Source of the DNA: Rapana venosa
Lineage: Eukaryota; Mollusca; Gastropoda; Neogastropoda; Muricidae
Assembly (NCBI GenBank): GCA_028751875.1
Contig: CM054140.1
Span: forward strand, 52,715,673 to 52,779,672
Reading direction: 5' to 3'
DNA: 64,000 nucleotides
In this document: in pieces, positions 36,006 to 48,984 of the stretch
Layout: the number at the start of each line of letters is the position of its first letter
Numbering within the stretch: the first letter of the stretch is position 1
The notes under the pieces: model-generated
What the model saw: the letters and a program-made list of their open reading frames with translations, nothing else
The model's database searches: none
What the model was told of the DNA's origin: nothing
Made by a program: the position numbers and the translations under genes

Positions 36006-36289
36006 GTGATCTGCCTTTACGCCTGTTGGCAGCACTGTGTGTAGCTCTGTGTTTGAATGCTGGATGTGTGTGTTTTTTCTGGTTCCTTTCCAGAAATTTT
36101 TACATCTTCTTGTTCGTGTTTCCACCCTGAGTTATTTGGTCAGAACATTTTTCTTTGTTATTATCTACTTTTTGAGATATTTCGATGTATAATTTTCATC
36201 TTTGTTTGAATTGTTCAAATTTCGATTCGACTTATGAATTGTATTTACCTGACTGTGCTGGTCTTCGTGACCCATTTTATCTGAAACCC

Positions 36290-39200
36290 TACTCCCGTTC
36301 AACAAATTGCACGTGTTTCACGAACTGATACCCCCCATCGATCAAGTCTAGTGTGTGTTTGTTCTGCTCCCATGGCAGTGAGACCCGCGGACATTAGAGC
36401 TATGCTCGCACCTGAAAATTTTCAAAAAACGTACACGCTTGCTCCTGAAAATAAAGCAGCGTATAACACACTTAGGCATTCATCGCCGCAAAACCAGACG
36501 GGAACACGGGCAGGCCGACGTCATCGCCAGTGGTGGGCTTCCCTCTCCTGTGTCTCCCCCATCACCTCTGACGTCACTTCTGTCACCCCTGACAACGCTT
36601 CTTCCCCATGCTGCCCTCCACCCGCCCCTTCAGCTTTTGATTGTTCTGTTGTTTGTAACTCTGATAATGTTTTTGTTCTGATGATTATGATGTATATCAT
36701 GATGTGTTTCAAAAACCGAATCCCTGATTTAGCACAGTTCTTTCACCATCTTCTACTCCTGATTCACCACCCAAAACTCTTGCTGTTCTTCCGCTAGCCG
36801 CATCTCCACCATCGCCTTCGCCCTTTTCCCTCTGATGCTTGTCCAAACTCACCACTTTCATCTTCAACCTCTCCACCTCCTTCAGATCTCCTTAAAAGTT
36901 TGTTTGTTCAATGTGCAGTCTGTCTGTCCAAAGGGAAAAGCCGACTAATATCTGATTTAATCTCTGAAAAAAACATTGACTTAACTTCCTCACCGAAACT
37001 TGGCTTAAACCCCACTGGCCATGAGCCAAAAATAAAACAGCTGACTCCTCCGGGGATATAAAACCATTTTTTTCCCCCCGACTCTCTCGAGGAGGTGGGA
37101 TTGCCATCATTCTCAAAGACATATTGGAACCATCTCTTTCTTTAGTCAAACCTTCAATTCTCACATAAAATCTTTTGAAGTTTGCGAAATCAATCTCAAC
37201 CTACCTGGCCACTCTATTACTATCTGCTGCTTACCGTTTCCCCACTCCCAGCCGTAAAAACAACCTAAATCTTCTCTTTTTCACCAAGAATTCCAGTCAC
37301 TCCCCGACCACTGCAGCCTCTCTCCACTAAACTTTAATTCTTGGTGACTTCAACTTCCATTTCGACAACCAGTCTTCTCCAGATGTCAAAGTCTTTCTCT
37401 TTCTCTGTCCAACCATTCTCTCCCCTAACTGGTAACGAAGCAACGCAAGATCTAGTCATATTTTAGACTGGCTGATTACTAATGCTTCATTCAATCTTGT
37501 CACACTGGTTTCTGTCACCGACGAACTGCATTTTGATCATTCCCCCATTTTTTTCCATCTCAACATCACAAAATGTCAGAAAGAGAAATATGTTCTGTCG
37601 CAATCTTAAGGCCTTAGACATTATACCTTCTCTTCCCCAAACTTCCCAACGTTTTTCACAAACCTTGACCACACTGACCTCTCTGATCATATAACACTAT
37701 TCTCCGCCAACTGCTTGATGAGCATGCACCCTCTACTGATCATTTTCTCCCTGAAAAGACCCCGTGCGCCATGGTATACCCCAAACATCTTGATAGCGGA
37801 AGCGCAAACACCGGCAACAGAACGGCAGTGGCGGAAGTCAAAAACCGAAATCAACAAACAGCTTTTCCGAAAAAAAATAAACAAAGTCAAACTCTTAATC
37901 CATTCGGCAAAGGGCAGACTACTACTCTTCCCAAAATTTTCTGTGCTACATCCATAAAATCTCTTTTTTCCCTTACCTCAAATTTTCCTTGGATCTGCAA
38001 AAACAACTCCTTTCCTAACACCCACAGCTGTCTGAACTTCCATCCATATTTTCTGCCTTCTTTTCAGACAAAGTTCGAAACATACGCTCAGACTTGATCA
38101 AACTCATTCCAGCCTGCGCCTCCTGACCCCCAGTTCACTGGCACTCCCCTCTTTTCCTTCCTTTCCCCCAAGTGAAAAAAAAATCATGACAATTCTGAAG
38201 GAAATGACTATAAAATCATGCAACCTTGATCCCCTACCTGCTCCTGTTTTCTCACAATGCCTTCCACAACTTGTGCCTATTATCACTAAAATGTAAACTC
38301 ATCTCTTCAGTCAAAAATTTTCCATCAGCTCTTAAAAACAGCAATAGTCACACCTCTACTGAAAAAGCACGACCTCGATCCCAACATTTTGAAGAATTTT
38401 AGGCGTCTCAAACTTGCCTTTGTCTCTAAAGTACTAGAAAAAGTTGTTCTCAAACAGGCTCAACGTCACCTTCATTCCAATGATTTCTTCTTTCAACTTT
38501 TCAGTCTGCCTATCGCCCCACACCACAGCACCGAACCACCCTAGTCCATACTTTAGGACACTTACTGCTTTTGATGCAGGAAAAATCTCCTCCTCACTTT
38601 CTGACGTAACTGCGCCTTTGGGTACTGTCACTCATTTCTTCTTTTCACCCCAAAAGTTGTTGGGATTATGGCCAGCCTCACGGGGTTATTACCACGACCG
38701 GTTCAGAAGTTTGTAAAAAATTCTAACCGGGGCAATATGGAAAGTGGTGTCCGCGGATCATTGGGCCCCTTTCTCTTTACTTTACAGCTCACTCTCCAAT
38801 AAAACCCACCTATTGTTTCTTATGGTGTCTAGCTAGTGTGGATTTGTTTGAAAATTGCTTCCCTTGACAATATGTTAGCTTAGGGGTTTAAAGGTGGCTC
38901 AGAAAAGTTACCTTATTGGCCCTAAACCCAAGCCATTGTCTGGGCCCAACATTAACTTTTTATATACAAAAACTTTAATAGATTTTCGAATTCTTTAGTT
39001 CCTTTTTCAACTCTGTGATAGTATTTGGGTAGTTTTGTACACACCCCCTCTATGAAAAAACATACCCGACCTGCCTTTGTACTATCATTCCGATTAACGC
39101 ATTCGCAAGATCTGTTGAAATGCAAATTCCAACTTGTCAATTCCTCATTCCTTCACTTTTTAACTATGTAATTCTTTTTGGGGGCCTACAGCATCTCATC

Positions 39201-39866
39201 CATCCTCTTTACGCATACAAAACTTCCTGCAGTTCACTGGGGCCTAAGAAGAAATTTAATTTTGAACACACACTCCCCTTGGATTCTTTACCGTTGCCTG
39301 TCTACAAAACGGGATAAAATCAAATCTTGTTTCAAATGTTCCACTTAATCTTGCCCCTTTATCTCTGTAACTGTCTTCCCCGTACACTCCATCCCTTCCT
39401 TCGTTCAGCGCAAGATTACTTTGGTCTTAAACACCCAGATTCAACAAACCACTTTGGCCCTCGCTACTTCACTGGGTTTCTGGTTACAAAACCCGGAATG
39501 ACCTCCCCTCTTTCACTTGTCAAAGCCTTCCAACTTATTGGCTTCAAACCAGCCAAAAAAACACACTATTTCCCTACCTGAAGACTTCCCACATTACTTG
39601 TCCCTAATTTTCAAATCCACCTCAATTTTTTCCTGTGTTTTTTGGTTTGTTGCTTTGGTGTTGTCGTGGTGGCGTTGCGGGCGTTTTTTAGTGCGCGCGC
39701 ATGGGTTTTGAAATTGTTGCTATTATGTTTAGGAGAGTTGGTGCCCGTAAATGATTGAGTTTCAAGCGCTTCGATTTGTTTGTTTTTACAAATTCACGCT
39801 ATATAAATTCCATATACTTATTATTATTAGTATTATTATTATATTATATTATTATTATTATTATTA
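36290..39866 (+). mobile_element. CR1/L2-like LINE, near full length
   Basis: Same family as 16668-18895 but with its 5' half. Order: an Arg-rich segment (GIHRRKTRREHGQADVIAS, near 36475), Pro/Ser-rich linker, AP endonuclease pieces in several frames (about 36890-37560, including a GDFNFHFDNQSS-type segment near 37340 and ATQDLVIF near 37445), then reverse transcriptase pieces from about 38100 (LIPACAS; TPLLKKHDLDPN near 38354; QSAYR-like near 38503) and C-terminal blocks to 39590. It ends with GCGCTTCGATTTGTTTG, GCTATATAAATTCC and a (TTA)n tail (39812-39866). The sequence has very many homopolymer-type indels. It separates two blocks of the minisatellite, so it probably inserted into that array; the exact left edge (36005-36300) is unclear. 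Confidence 0.72.
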
Positions 39867-39867
39867 A

Positions 39868-40953
39868 TTAACTATCAGTATTTTTATAGTACTTACAACA
39901 CCACACTTTTCCCTGTCTGTATCTATCAGTATTCTCTTAGTACTTTCAGCGCAACACTTTCTCTTGTCTGTCTGTCCCCGTATCTATCCCGTGTTTTTCT
40001 TTGGAGCTTTCACACCACACTTTTCTCGTCTATCTGTATTTTTAGTATTTTCTATTCGCGCCGCACTTTTCTCTTTTTGTTGTATTTGTTTTTTTTGGGG
40101 GTTTGACCTTTTTGTTATTGTTACGTTTTTTTTATGTTAAAATTCCCCAATTTTTCCCGTTTCTTTCTTATGTTTTATAGAAAATTTTTTCCTGTTGATT
40201 TAGTGCATTAGTTTGCAACCTTTTCCCCTTGCTTTGTTTTTTTACCCGGCCAAATTTTCCCTTTCTGTTTATATAGTTTTTTTATTTTTTCCCAATTTTT
40301 TTTTTTATCTATCAGGATTTATTGTGCCCACAATTTTCCCTTTCTGTTTTTCATCATTTCTTTATGTGCTTTCAGCAAACTTTTTCCCCCCTTTTTTTTG
40401 TTCTATCAGTGTTTCTTGGTCTTTTAGCACCAACGTTTCCCGTCTGTTTTAGTAATTTTCTTATTCAGCGCCACCTTTTCCCGCTGCCCTTTTTATCATA
40501 TTCCCTTATGTAGCTTTCAGCACCACCCCCTTTTTCCCTCCTTTTCGGGCTGTATCTATGGGTTTTCTTTTTGTGCCACATTTTTCCCCGGGCTGTATCT
40601 GTCAGTATTCTTTTGGGTAGCTTTCATTCCCACATTTTGTCTGTCTGTATAAATCAGTATTCTTTATGGAGCTTTCAGCCCCATTTTTCTCTGTTGTTTT
40701 TATATATCGTGTTCTTTATGGTAGCTTTCAGCACCACATTAAACGCTTTGTTCTTCATTTTCTTTTTAAAGCCACATTTTTTCTGTCTGTCTGTTTTCTG
40801 TTCTTTATGGTTTTTCCCCACATTTTCCCCTGCTGTTTGTCTGTTCTATCAGGTTTTTTTATGGTAGCTTTCAGCACCACACTTTTTCCTGTCTGCTGAT
40901 CTATCAGTATTCTCTATTTAGCCCCCCATTTTTTTGTCGTCTGTATCTACAGG
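39868..40953 (+). repeat. 49/57-bp minisatellite, degraded block
   Basis: Array units resume immediately after the LINE tail but are garbled by expanded T and C homopolymers, more than in any other block. The pattern suggests poor consensus quality as much as true divergence. Confidence 0.8.
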
Positions 40954-43021
40954 GACTCACACATGAACTTAGTGTTAAACTCAAGGAACTCAGACATGAA
41001 CTAAAAAAAAATAAAGGGGAATCCTTTGTTTGCGGAAGTCAGGTTTCATTTTTGGGAAAAGAGATTGTGTAAGTTCAAGCTGACACATATCCAGCAAACT
41101 CATCTCATCAGAGTTTCTGCAAAACCCCAAATCTCACCATCATCAAGTGTATGCTCCAACATCTGACTACGATAATGACAGATAGAAGAATTTATGAACA
41201 ACTTGAAAACGTATCCCCAAAACCCAAAAAAGACTTTTCTTATTGTGAAGGCAAACTGGAATGCTAAGGTGGGACTGATGCCTATGACACCGGGCAGGAA
41301 CCACGGGACGCTTTGGCTGGAGAAACAAAGAAAGGGGCAGGGGCTGCTGGGAATTCGCAAAGAAGCAAAAAACTAACTCTGGCAAAACACTCCATCCTCA
41401 CAAGCCATCTAGAACATAAAACTTGGCACTCCCAAATGGTTGATTCCACATCAAATTGACTACATTTGTCCCCCCAAAGATTCAAATCCAGCATAAACAA
41501 GGCAAACACAAGAAATTCCAGGAGCTGACATTGGCAGTGACCACGACTTGTACTTACCACCATCAAGCTGAAACTGAAAGCAAAAAACAGCAAAAAACCC
41601 ACGCATAAGATTTGATCGGAAAAACTCAAAGCCCCAACAGTGGTTGAGATTTTTCCAAGCCAACATTGGGGAATTCGCCGGGCACTCACAGCCATCACAA
41701 TGATGTGGACACACTAGCCAACAACATCAAAGAAGTGCAAATGACAGCAGCAGAAGAAACATTAGGAAGAAGCAGAACAAAAAAAACAACCCTGGGGGGA
41801 CAAATGAGGTTCTTGACCTCTGCGACAAAAGAAGAGAGGGTTTAAAAAACAAAAGTTCACAAATCAAGAAGCCAACAACAAATACAGGAATAGCCACAGA
41901 GAAGTGAGGGGAAAAAAAAAGAGAGAAGCCAAAGAAGCGTGGATAGAAAAACAATGCACAGCATCGAAGTTGGAAAGGCCAAAGGGAAACAGCAAAACAG
42001 CTTACGACACTCTGAAATCACATAAAACCACACAGCCTAAAGCTCTGTTTTGAAAAACAAAGAAGGAAATTTTTAACGGAAAACAATGCCATCCCCCAAC
42101 GCTGGACGGAATACTGTGAGGGATTGTTAAATAACCCATACGCCAGATACCAACATAGTTTTGACAAACCCCTGAACACCAAGATAAAGACCCACCATAC
42201 AAGGTGTGAAGTAGATACAGCTATAAACAATTGGAAGGGAAAAATCCCCCGGAATCGATAACATCCCAGCTGAACTCATAAAAAAAAGGAGGGAATGAAA
42301 CAGCAAGGGGATTACAGAACTTTTTCAGAAAATTCACGACACCAAAAAATGGCAGAAGAATGGACACAGTCTCTTGTAAAACCCCTACCAAAGAAAGGAA
42401 ACCTCAAGAATGCCGAACTACAGAAAACCCTCAGTCTCATAAGCCATCCCAGCAAGATCATGCTGGGGTTTTGTCCTCAAAAAGACTGAAAAACCCAAAC
42501 GGAAAAACTCCTGGCAGAAGACAAACCGCTTTGACCAAAACGCAGCCCCAATGGAACAATTTTCAATCTGAGAATTTGATAGAGAAACATCTCACACCAA
42601 AAAGGACTTGTATCACAATTTCATAGACTTCAAAAAAGGCCTTTGGGCAGGGTATGGATGACGGCCCCTGGCAAGTACTAGGCACTTCAACATTGACAAT
42701 GCCTCATTGAAGTCATCAAGGGACTGTACGAGAACCAAGAAGTGCAGTTTTTTGAACAATCCATGGGCGAGTTCTTCAAGACAAGGTTGGGGTCCATCAG
42801 GGCTGCCTTCTTCACCTGTACTTTTCAACCTCTTCCTCGAAAACTCATACAGAGACACTGCAAAACACCACACTTCCATTTCCATTTTTGGGGGAAAACC
42901 CCTTTCAACCCCAGATTTGCAGATGACATTGACTCTGGGCGCAGCAAACAAACTGCAAAACCTCACAGATAGTCTATCAGATCGAGCGAGCGCATACGGC
43001 ATGGAGGTCGTACAGAGAAAT
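40954..43021 (+). mobile_element. RTE-like LINE (family of 52874-56599), copy with abrupt 3' stop
   Basis: Begins at GACTCACACATGAAC, a point inside the endonuclease part of the full-length relative, directly after a minisatellite unit. It then follows the element through the GDWNAKV-equivalent region (41254), the endonuclease end, the pre-RT region, RT (GIDNIPAEL-equivalent near 42260; the FADD-equivalent ACATTGACTC context near 42920) and stops in the middle of the RT-connection region at GTACAGAGAAAT, where minisatellite resumes. Frames are broken throughout. It begins at the same element position as the copy at 43171. Confidence 0.75.
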
Positions 43022-43170
43022 CCTGACTGTTTTGTCTGTATTCTATCAGGTGTTCTTTTTTATGGTAGCTTTCAGCACCACACGTTTTCTCTTGTCTAGT
43101 TCTGAATCTTATCCAAGTTATTCTCTATTTAGCGCCCCACTTTTTTGTTCAGTCTGGTTATTCTATCAGG
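43022..43170 (+). repeat. 49/57-bp minisatellite, short block
   Basis: About 150 bases, two to three degraded units, between two LINE copies. Confidence 0.8.
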
Positions 43171-46100
43171 GACTCACAACATCGAACTATAAGTAGCTAT
43201 AGGAACTCAAGCGAACATCAGGACTATGAACTAAAAAAAAAAATATAATGGGATTCCTTTGCTTGCGGAAGTCAGATGGACTTGCTTCGGAGAAGAGAAG
43301 AATGAACAATCCAAAGAAAGAAACAACCATAACCACGCAAGACGGCCCAAGATATGGTACAGTGGAGGAAAGAGAAACCTACAATCAACACCGGAGTAGG
43401 ATTCATTGTTAGGAAAAGAGACTTGTGGTTGTCAAGCATCAAACATACTGAAACCCTTATCCAGCAAAAACTCATCTATTCAGAGTTTCTGCAAAAACCC
43501 CAAAAATCTCACCATCATCTCCAAGTGTTCATGCTTTCCAACATCTGACTACGGATATTAAAGACCAGTTAGAAGAATTTTATGAAACAAATTGAAAACA
43601 GTCTTCTCCAAAACTCCCATAAAAGATATTCTTATGTGAAGGCTCCGCGACTGGGAAGGCTAGGTGGGACCTGATGCCTATGACACCTGGGCAGGAAGAG
43701 GAGGAAACCACAGGGAACGCTTTTTGGACTAGGAGAGAGCAACATAACCGAAAGAGGACAGCCGACTCCCTGCTGGAATTCGATAAGAAGCACAAACTAA
43801 CTTGGCCAAACTCATCCTTCCTCACACAGCCATCAAAGAACAAGTCAACTTGGCACCTAATCCAAATGGTCTGATCAACAATCAAATTGCACTACTTTCT
43901 GTCAACCCAAAGGAGTCAAATCCCAGCATGTAAACAAGGCTAATTCACAAGGAATATTCCCAGGAGCTGACATTGGTGTTGTCCACGACCTCTTGTAACC
44001 CCCTTTTACCACCCCCATCAAGCTGATAACTGAAAGCAAAACAAATCTGCACAAAAAAACCACGCATAAGATTTTGATCTGGAAAAAAAACTCAAAGAGT
44101 TTCCCAACGTGGTTGAGATCTTCCCCAAGCCAACATTGGAGGGATAATTCGCCCCCGCCCCCCGCCGCACTCCCAGCCATCAACAATGATGTGGACACAC
44201 TAGCCAACAACATAAAGAATTAGTGCTAATGACAGCAGCAGAAGATACATTAGGAAGAAGCAGAACAAAGAAACAACCCTGGTGACAAATGAGAAGTTCT
44301 TGACCTCTGCGACAAAAGAAGAGGGAGCTTTAGAAACCAAAAGTTCACCAAGTCAAGAAGCCAAACAAATTCAGGATAGCCACAGAGAAGTGAGGGAAAA
44401 AAGATGTGAAGAAGCCATAGAAGCGTGTGGATAGAAGAAACAATGCCACGCATCGAGAAGTTGTGGTCATGGCCAAAGGGAAACAGCCCAAAACAGCTTA
44501 CGACACTATGAAAGCACTAAACTACAAAACCACACAGCCTCAATAGCCTGTTCTGTTATTGAAGGACAAAGATGGAAATCTTTTAACGGAAAGCAATGCC
44601 ATTCCTCCAACGCTGGACGGGAAATACTGTGAGGGATTGTCATAAAATACCCACTACGGCCCATGATACCAACATAGTTTCTGACAAACCCTCTATCTCC
44701 TGGAACACCAAGATAATGACCCCACACATCACAAAGGTGTGAAGTAGATACAGCTAAGTAATCAATATGAGAAGAAGGGAAAGTCCCCCTTGGAAATCGA
44801 TAACATCCAGCTTGAACTATAACTAAATGGAGGGAAATGACACAGCTAGCGATTTACTGAACTTTGTCAGAAGTTCACGACACCAATGCAATAGCCAGTA
44901 GAATGGACACAGTCTCTTGTTCTTTACCCCAGAAAAAGAAAAGGGAAACCTCCAAGAAATGCAGCAGAATACCGAGAACCATCAGTCACATATGCCATCT
45001 AGCAAGATCATATGGCTTGTGGGTTAGTCCTCCAACCAGACTGAAAAAACACAAGCAGAAAAAACTCGCTGGCAGAAGAACATAGCAGCGCTTTGTAGAC
45101 CAAAACAGCAGCACAATTGGAACACATTTTCAATCTGAGAATTCTGATAGAGGAAATACATCTCAGCACCATAAAAAGGACTTGTATCACAATTTCATAG
45201 ACTTCCAAAAAGGACTCCTTCGACAGATATGGCACATGCAGGCCTCTGGCAATGTACTCTAAGCACCACTTCACCATTGACAACTGCCTCATTGAAGTCA
45301 TCAAAGCACTGTACGAGAACCAAGAAGTGCAGTTTTCATGAAACTCTACATGGGCGAGTTCTTCAAGACAAGGTTGGGTCCATCAGGCTGCCTTCTATCA
45401 CCTGTACTTTTCAACCTCTTCCTCGAAAACATCATCACAGAGACACTGCAAAACCCCACACTTCCATTTCCTTGCCGGGGAAAACCCCCTTTTCAACTCA
45501 GATTTTTCAGATGAATTGACCTCATGGGCGGCAGCAAACAAGAAAATGCAAAACCTCACAGATAGTCTATCAGATGGGAGCGAGCGCATACGGCATGGAG
45601 GTCGTACAGAGAAATAAAAGATCATGGTCAACAGCGCAAGTAATGACAGCACGGAAATAAAGATGAATGGAGAAATACTGGAAGAGGTGGCCAATTCAAA
45701 TACTTAGCTCCATCCTAAAAAATATGGCACATTGAGCAAAATGAAGTGAAAGTCTGTATTCAACAAGGCAACATTTTGCTCTAGCGACTGAAGGGACCCA
45801 TTCAGAAGGAACAATATCAGCTCTCACCAAAATCACCTTTAAAAATCCCTCTGAAAATCTATCCTCCTATAGGTGTAATCAATGACTCTGTCGAAAGCTA
45901 GAGAGGAAAATCAAGCATTCGAGACAAAGTGCCACAGAAGATCTCAAAATATCATACAAAGAACACAAACAACAAGTATGAAAAGAAAGAAACAAAAGCG
46001 GTGGGCCCCAAGAACCTGCTCTCCACCAAAAAGAAAAACGTATGTGGTTTGGTCACACACAAGACACAACACCCTAGCAAAAACCATCCTGCAGGGGACA

Positions 46101-46288
46101 GTTAAAGGCAAGAGAAGAAGAGACCCCAAAAGAAATCATGGGTTGACAACATCAAAGAATGGACCGCCCAACCCCTGCAACACCTTCTACCAGCCACACA
46201 GATCGTGAAGCATGGAAAAAGATCTCTGTCACGTCTTCTTTCATGTCCCCCCTACGTCCTTTGAGACATGGGACTGAGTGAGTGAGTG
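43171..46288 (+). mobile_element. RTE-like LINE, second tandem copy, complete 3' end
   Basis: Starts at the same truncated position as the copy at 40954 (GACTCACAACATCGAAC after TATCAGG) and continues to the true 3' end at 46288, including the C-terminal block (KRRRDPKRNHGLTT near 46105) and the ACGTCCTTTGAGACATGGGA terminus with (GAGT)n. It shares the 3' terminus with the clean minus-strand element at 52874. The reading frame is disrupted by numerous one- to three-base insertions, many at duplicated dinucleotides. Confidence 0.75.
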
Positions 46289-48669
46289 ATCAATCAGTGT
46301 TCTTTATGGTAGCTTTCAGCACCACATGTTTTTCTGTCTGTCTGTATCTATCAGTATTCTCTATTCAGCACCACACTTTTCCCTGTCTGTCTGTATCTAT
46401 CAGTGTTCTCTATTCAACGCCACACTTTTCCCTGCCTGTCTGTATCTATCAGTATTCTTTATGGTAGCTTTCAGCACCATACTTTTCCCTGTCTGTCTGT
46501 CTGTAACTATCAGTGTTCTTTATGGTAGCTTTCCGCACCACACGTTTCTCTGTTTGTCTGTAACTATCAGTGTTCTTTATGGTAGCTTTCCGCACCACAC
46601 GTTTCTCTGTTTGTCTGTATTTATCAGTATTCTCTATTCAAAGCCACACTTTTCCCTGTCTGCCTGTATCTATCAGTGTTCTTTATGGTAGCTTTGAGCA
46701 CCATACTTTTCCCTGTCTGTCTGTCTGTAACTATCAGTGTTCTTTATGGTAGCTTTCAGCACCACACGTTTCTCTGTCTGTCTGTATCTATCAGTATTCT
46801 CTATTCAGCGCCACACTTTTTGTGAGTCTGTATCTATCAGTGTTCTTTATGGTAGCTTTCAACACCACACTTTTCCCTGTCTGTCTGTCTGTCTGTATCT
46901 ATCAGTGTCTTTTATGGTAACTTTCAGCACCACATGTTTCTCTGTCTGTCTGTCTGTATCTATCAGTGTTCTTCATGGTAGCTTTCAGCACCACGCGTTT
47001 CTCTGTCTGTCTATATCTATCAGTATTCTCTATTCAGCACCACACTTTTCCCTGTCTGTCTGTATCTATCAGTGTTCTCTATTCAACGCCACTCTTTTCC
47101 CTGCCTGCCTGTATCTATCAGTATTCTTTATGGTAGCTTTCAGCACCATACTTTTCCCTGTCTGTCTGTCTGTAACTATCAGTGTTCTTTATGGTAGCTT
47201 TCAGCACAACACGTTCCTCTGTCTGTCTGTATCTATCAGTATTCTCTATTCAGCGCCACACTTTTTTTGTCTGTCTGTATCTATCAGTGTTATTTATGGT
47301 AGCTTTCAACACCACACATTTCCCTGTCTGTCTGTATCTATCAGTGTTCTTTATGGCAGCTTTTAGCGCCACACTTTTCCCTGTCTGTCTGTATTTATCA
47401 GTATTCTATATTCAGTGCATACTTTTCCATGTCTGTCTGTGTCTATCAGTGTTCTCTATGGTAGCTTTGAGCACCATACTTTTCCCTGTCAGCCTGTATC
47501 TATCAGTTTTCTCTATTCAGCGCCACACTTTTTCGTCAGTCTGTATCAATGTTCTTTATGGTAGCTTTCAGCACCACACTTTTCTCCGTATGTATCTATT
47601 AGTGTTCTTTATGGTAGCTTTCAGTACCACACTTTTCCCTGTCTGTCTGTATCCATCAGTGTACTCTATTCAGTGTGACACTTTTCTCTCTCTGTCTGGA
47701 TCTATCAGTATTCTCTATTCAACGCCACACTTTTCCCTGTCGGTCTGTATCGATCATTATTCTCTATTGAGCGCCACACTTTCCCCTGTCTGTCTGTATC
47801 TGTGAGGATTCTCTATTCAGTGCCACAGTTTTCCCTGTCTATCTATATCTATCAGGATTCTATATTCAGTGCCACACTTTTCCCTGTCTGTCTGTATCTA
47901 TCAGTGTTCTCTATAGCAGCCTGCAATGCCACACTTTCCCCTTTCTGTCTGTATCTATCAGTATTGTCTATAGTCGCTTTCAGCACCACACATTTCCCTG
48001 CCTGTCTGTCTGTATCTATCAGTATTCTATATTTAGCGCCACACTTTTCCTATCTGTCTGTATCTATCAGTATTGTCTATGGTAGCTTTCAGCACCACAC
48101 TTTTCCCTGCCTGTCTGTATCTATCAGTGTTCTCTATAGTAGCTTTCAGCACCACACTTTTGCCTGTCTGTCAATCTGTATCTATTATTGTTCTCTATTC
48201 AGCGCCATACTTTTCCCTGTCTGTCTGTATCTATCAGTATTCTCTATTCAACATCACACTTTTCTCTGTCTGTCTGTATCTATCAGTATTCTCTATAGTA
48301 GCTTTCAGCACCACACTTTTCCCTGCCTGTCTGTCTGTATCTTTCAGTGTTCTCTATTCAGCGCCACATTTTTCCCTGCCTGTCTGTATCTATCAGTGTT
48401 CTCTATGGTAGCTTTCAGCACCACACTTTTCCCTGCCTGTCTGTCTGTATGTATCAGTTTTCTCTATGGTAGCTTTCAGCACCATACTTTTCTGTCTGCC
48501 TTTATCTATCAGTATTCGCTTTTTAGCGCCACACTTTTCACTGTCTGTCTGTATCTATTAGTACTTGCTATTTAGCGCCACACTTTTCCCTGTCTGTCTG
48601 TATCTATCAGTCTTCTCTATTCAGCACCACACTTTTCCCTATCTGTTTCTATCATTATTTTCTATTCAG
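46289..48669 (+). repeat. 49/57-bp minisatellite, main block
   Basis: About 2.4 kb of well-preserved units alternating between the 57-bp form (with TATGGTAGCTTTCAGCACC) and the 49-bp form (with TATTCAGCGCC). A higher-order grouping recurs: the stretch around 46325-46560 is closely repeated at about 46970-47200. Frames of 100-250 codons run through it and are repeat artefacts. Confidence 0.97.
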
Positions 48670-48678
48670 TACTACACT

Positions 48679-48975
48679 AGGGGACGGGATAGCTCAGTGG
48701 TCGGAGCACTCGCTTTTCCCCCAGCCAAGTTAAGCAGCGTCGAGCGTGGTTACCACTTGGATGGGTGACCGTTTGCGTGCCTTGGCTTCAGTACAGTTCC
48801 CCCAGTTCACCCAGCTGTAAATGGGTACCTGCCCTCTTTAGGGTCAGGGAAGGTAAAGCAGCGAGGGAGAGGAGATGGGCGCCGCCCTCAATATGCTGGC
48901 CCTAGAGAAGTGAGGTCTCTGACGCTTCGCTCCCCTACGACCTTATAGGTTATGGGACGCCTTTACCTTTACCTT
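48679..48975 (+). mobile_element. Chimeric tRNA/5S-rRNA-like SINE, plus strand
   Basis: Complete copy inside the minisatellite, opposite in orientation to the copy at 30517. The flanking direct repeat TACTACACT (48670-48678 and 48976-48984) fits a target-site duplication. The 5S-like core (AAGTTAAGCAGCGTCGAGC, then ACTTGGATGGGTGACCG) is the best preserved here. It ends in a TTTACCTTTACC tail. Confidence 0.88.
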
Positions 48976-48984
48976 TACTACACT

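Larger units (their letters stand above)
31748..36157 (+). repeat. Right member of the 4.4 kb duplicate
   Basis: Begins at the first base after the gap with sequence equivalent to 26835 and ends with the equivalent of 31247; only then does unique sequence resume (TTATTATCTACTTTTTGAG). Confidence 0.93.

Noticed and set aside
36351..36797. Host gene with a Pro/Ser-rich protein
   Set aside because: It is contiguous with the endonuclease and RT of the CR1/L2-like LINE and best explained as its 5' coding part.
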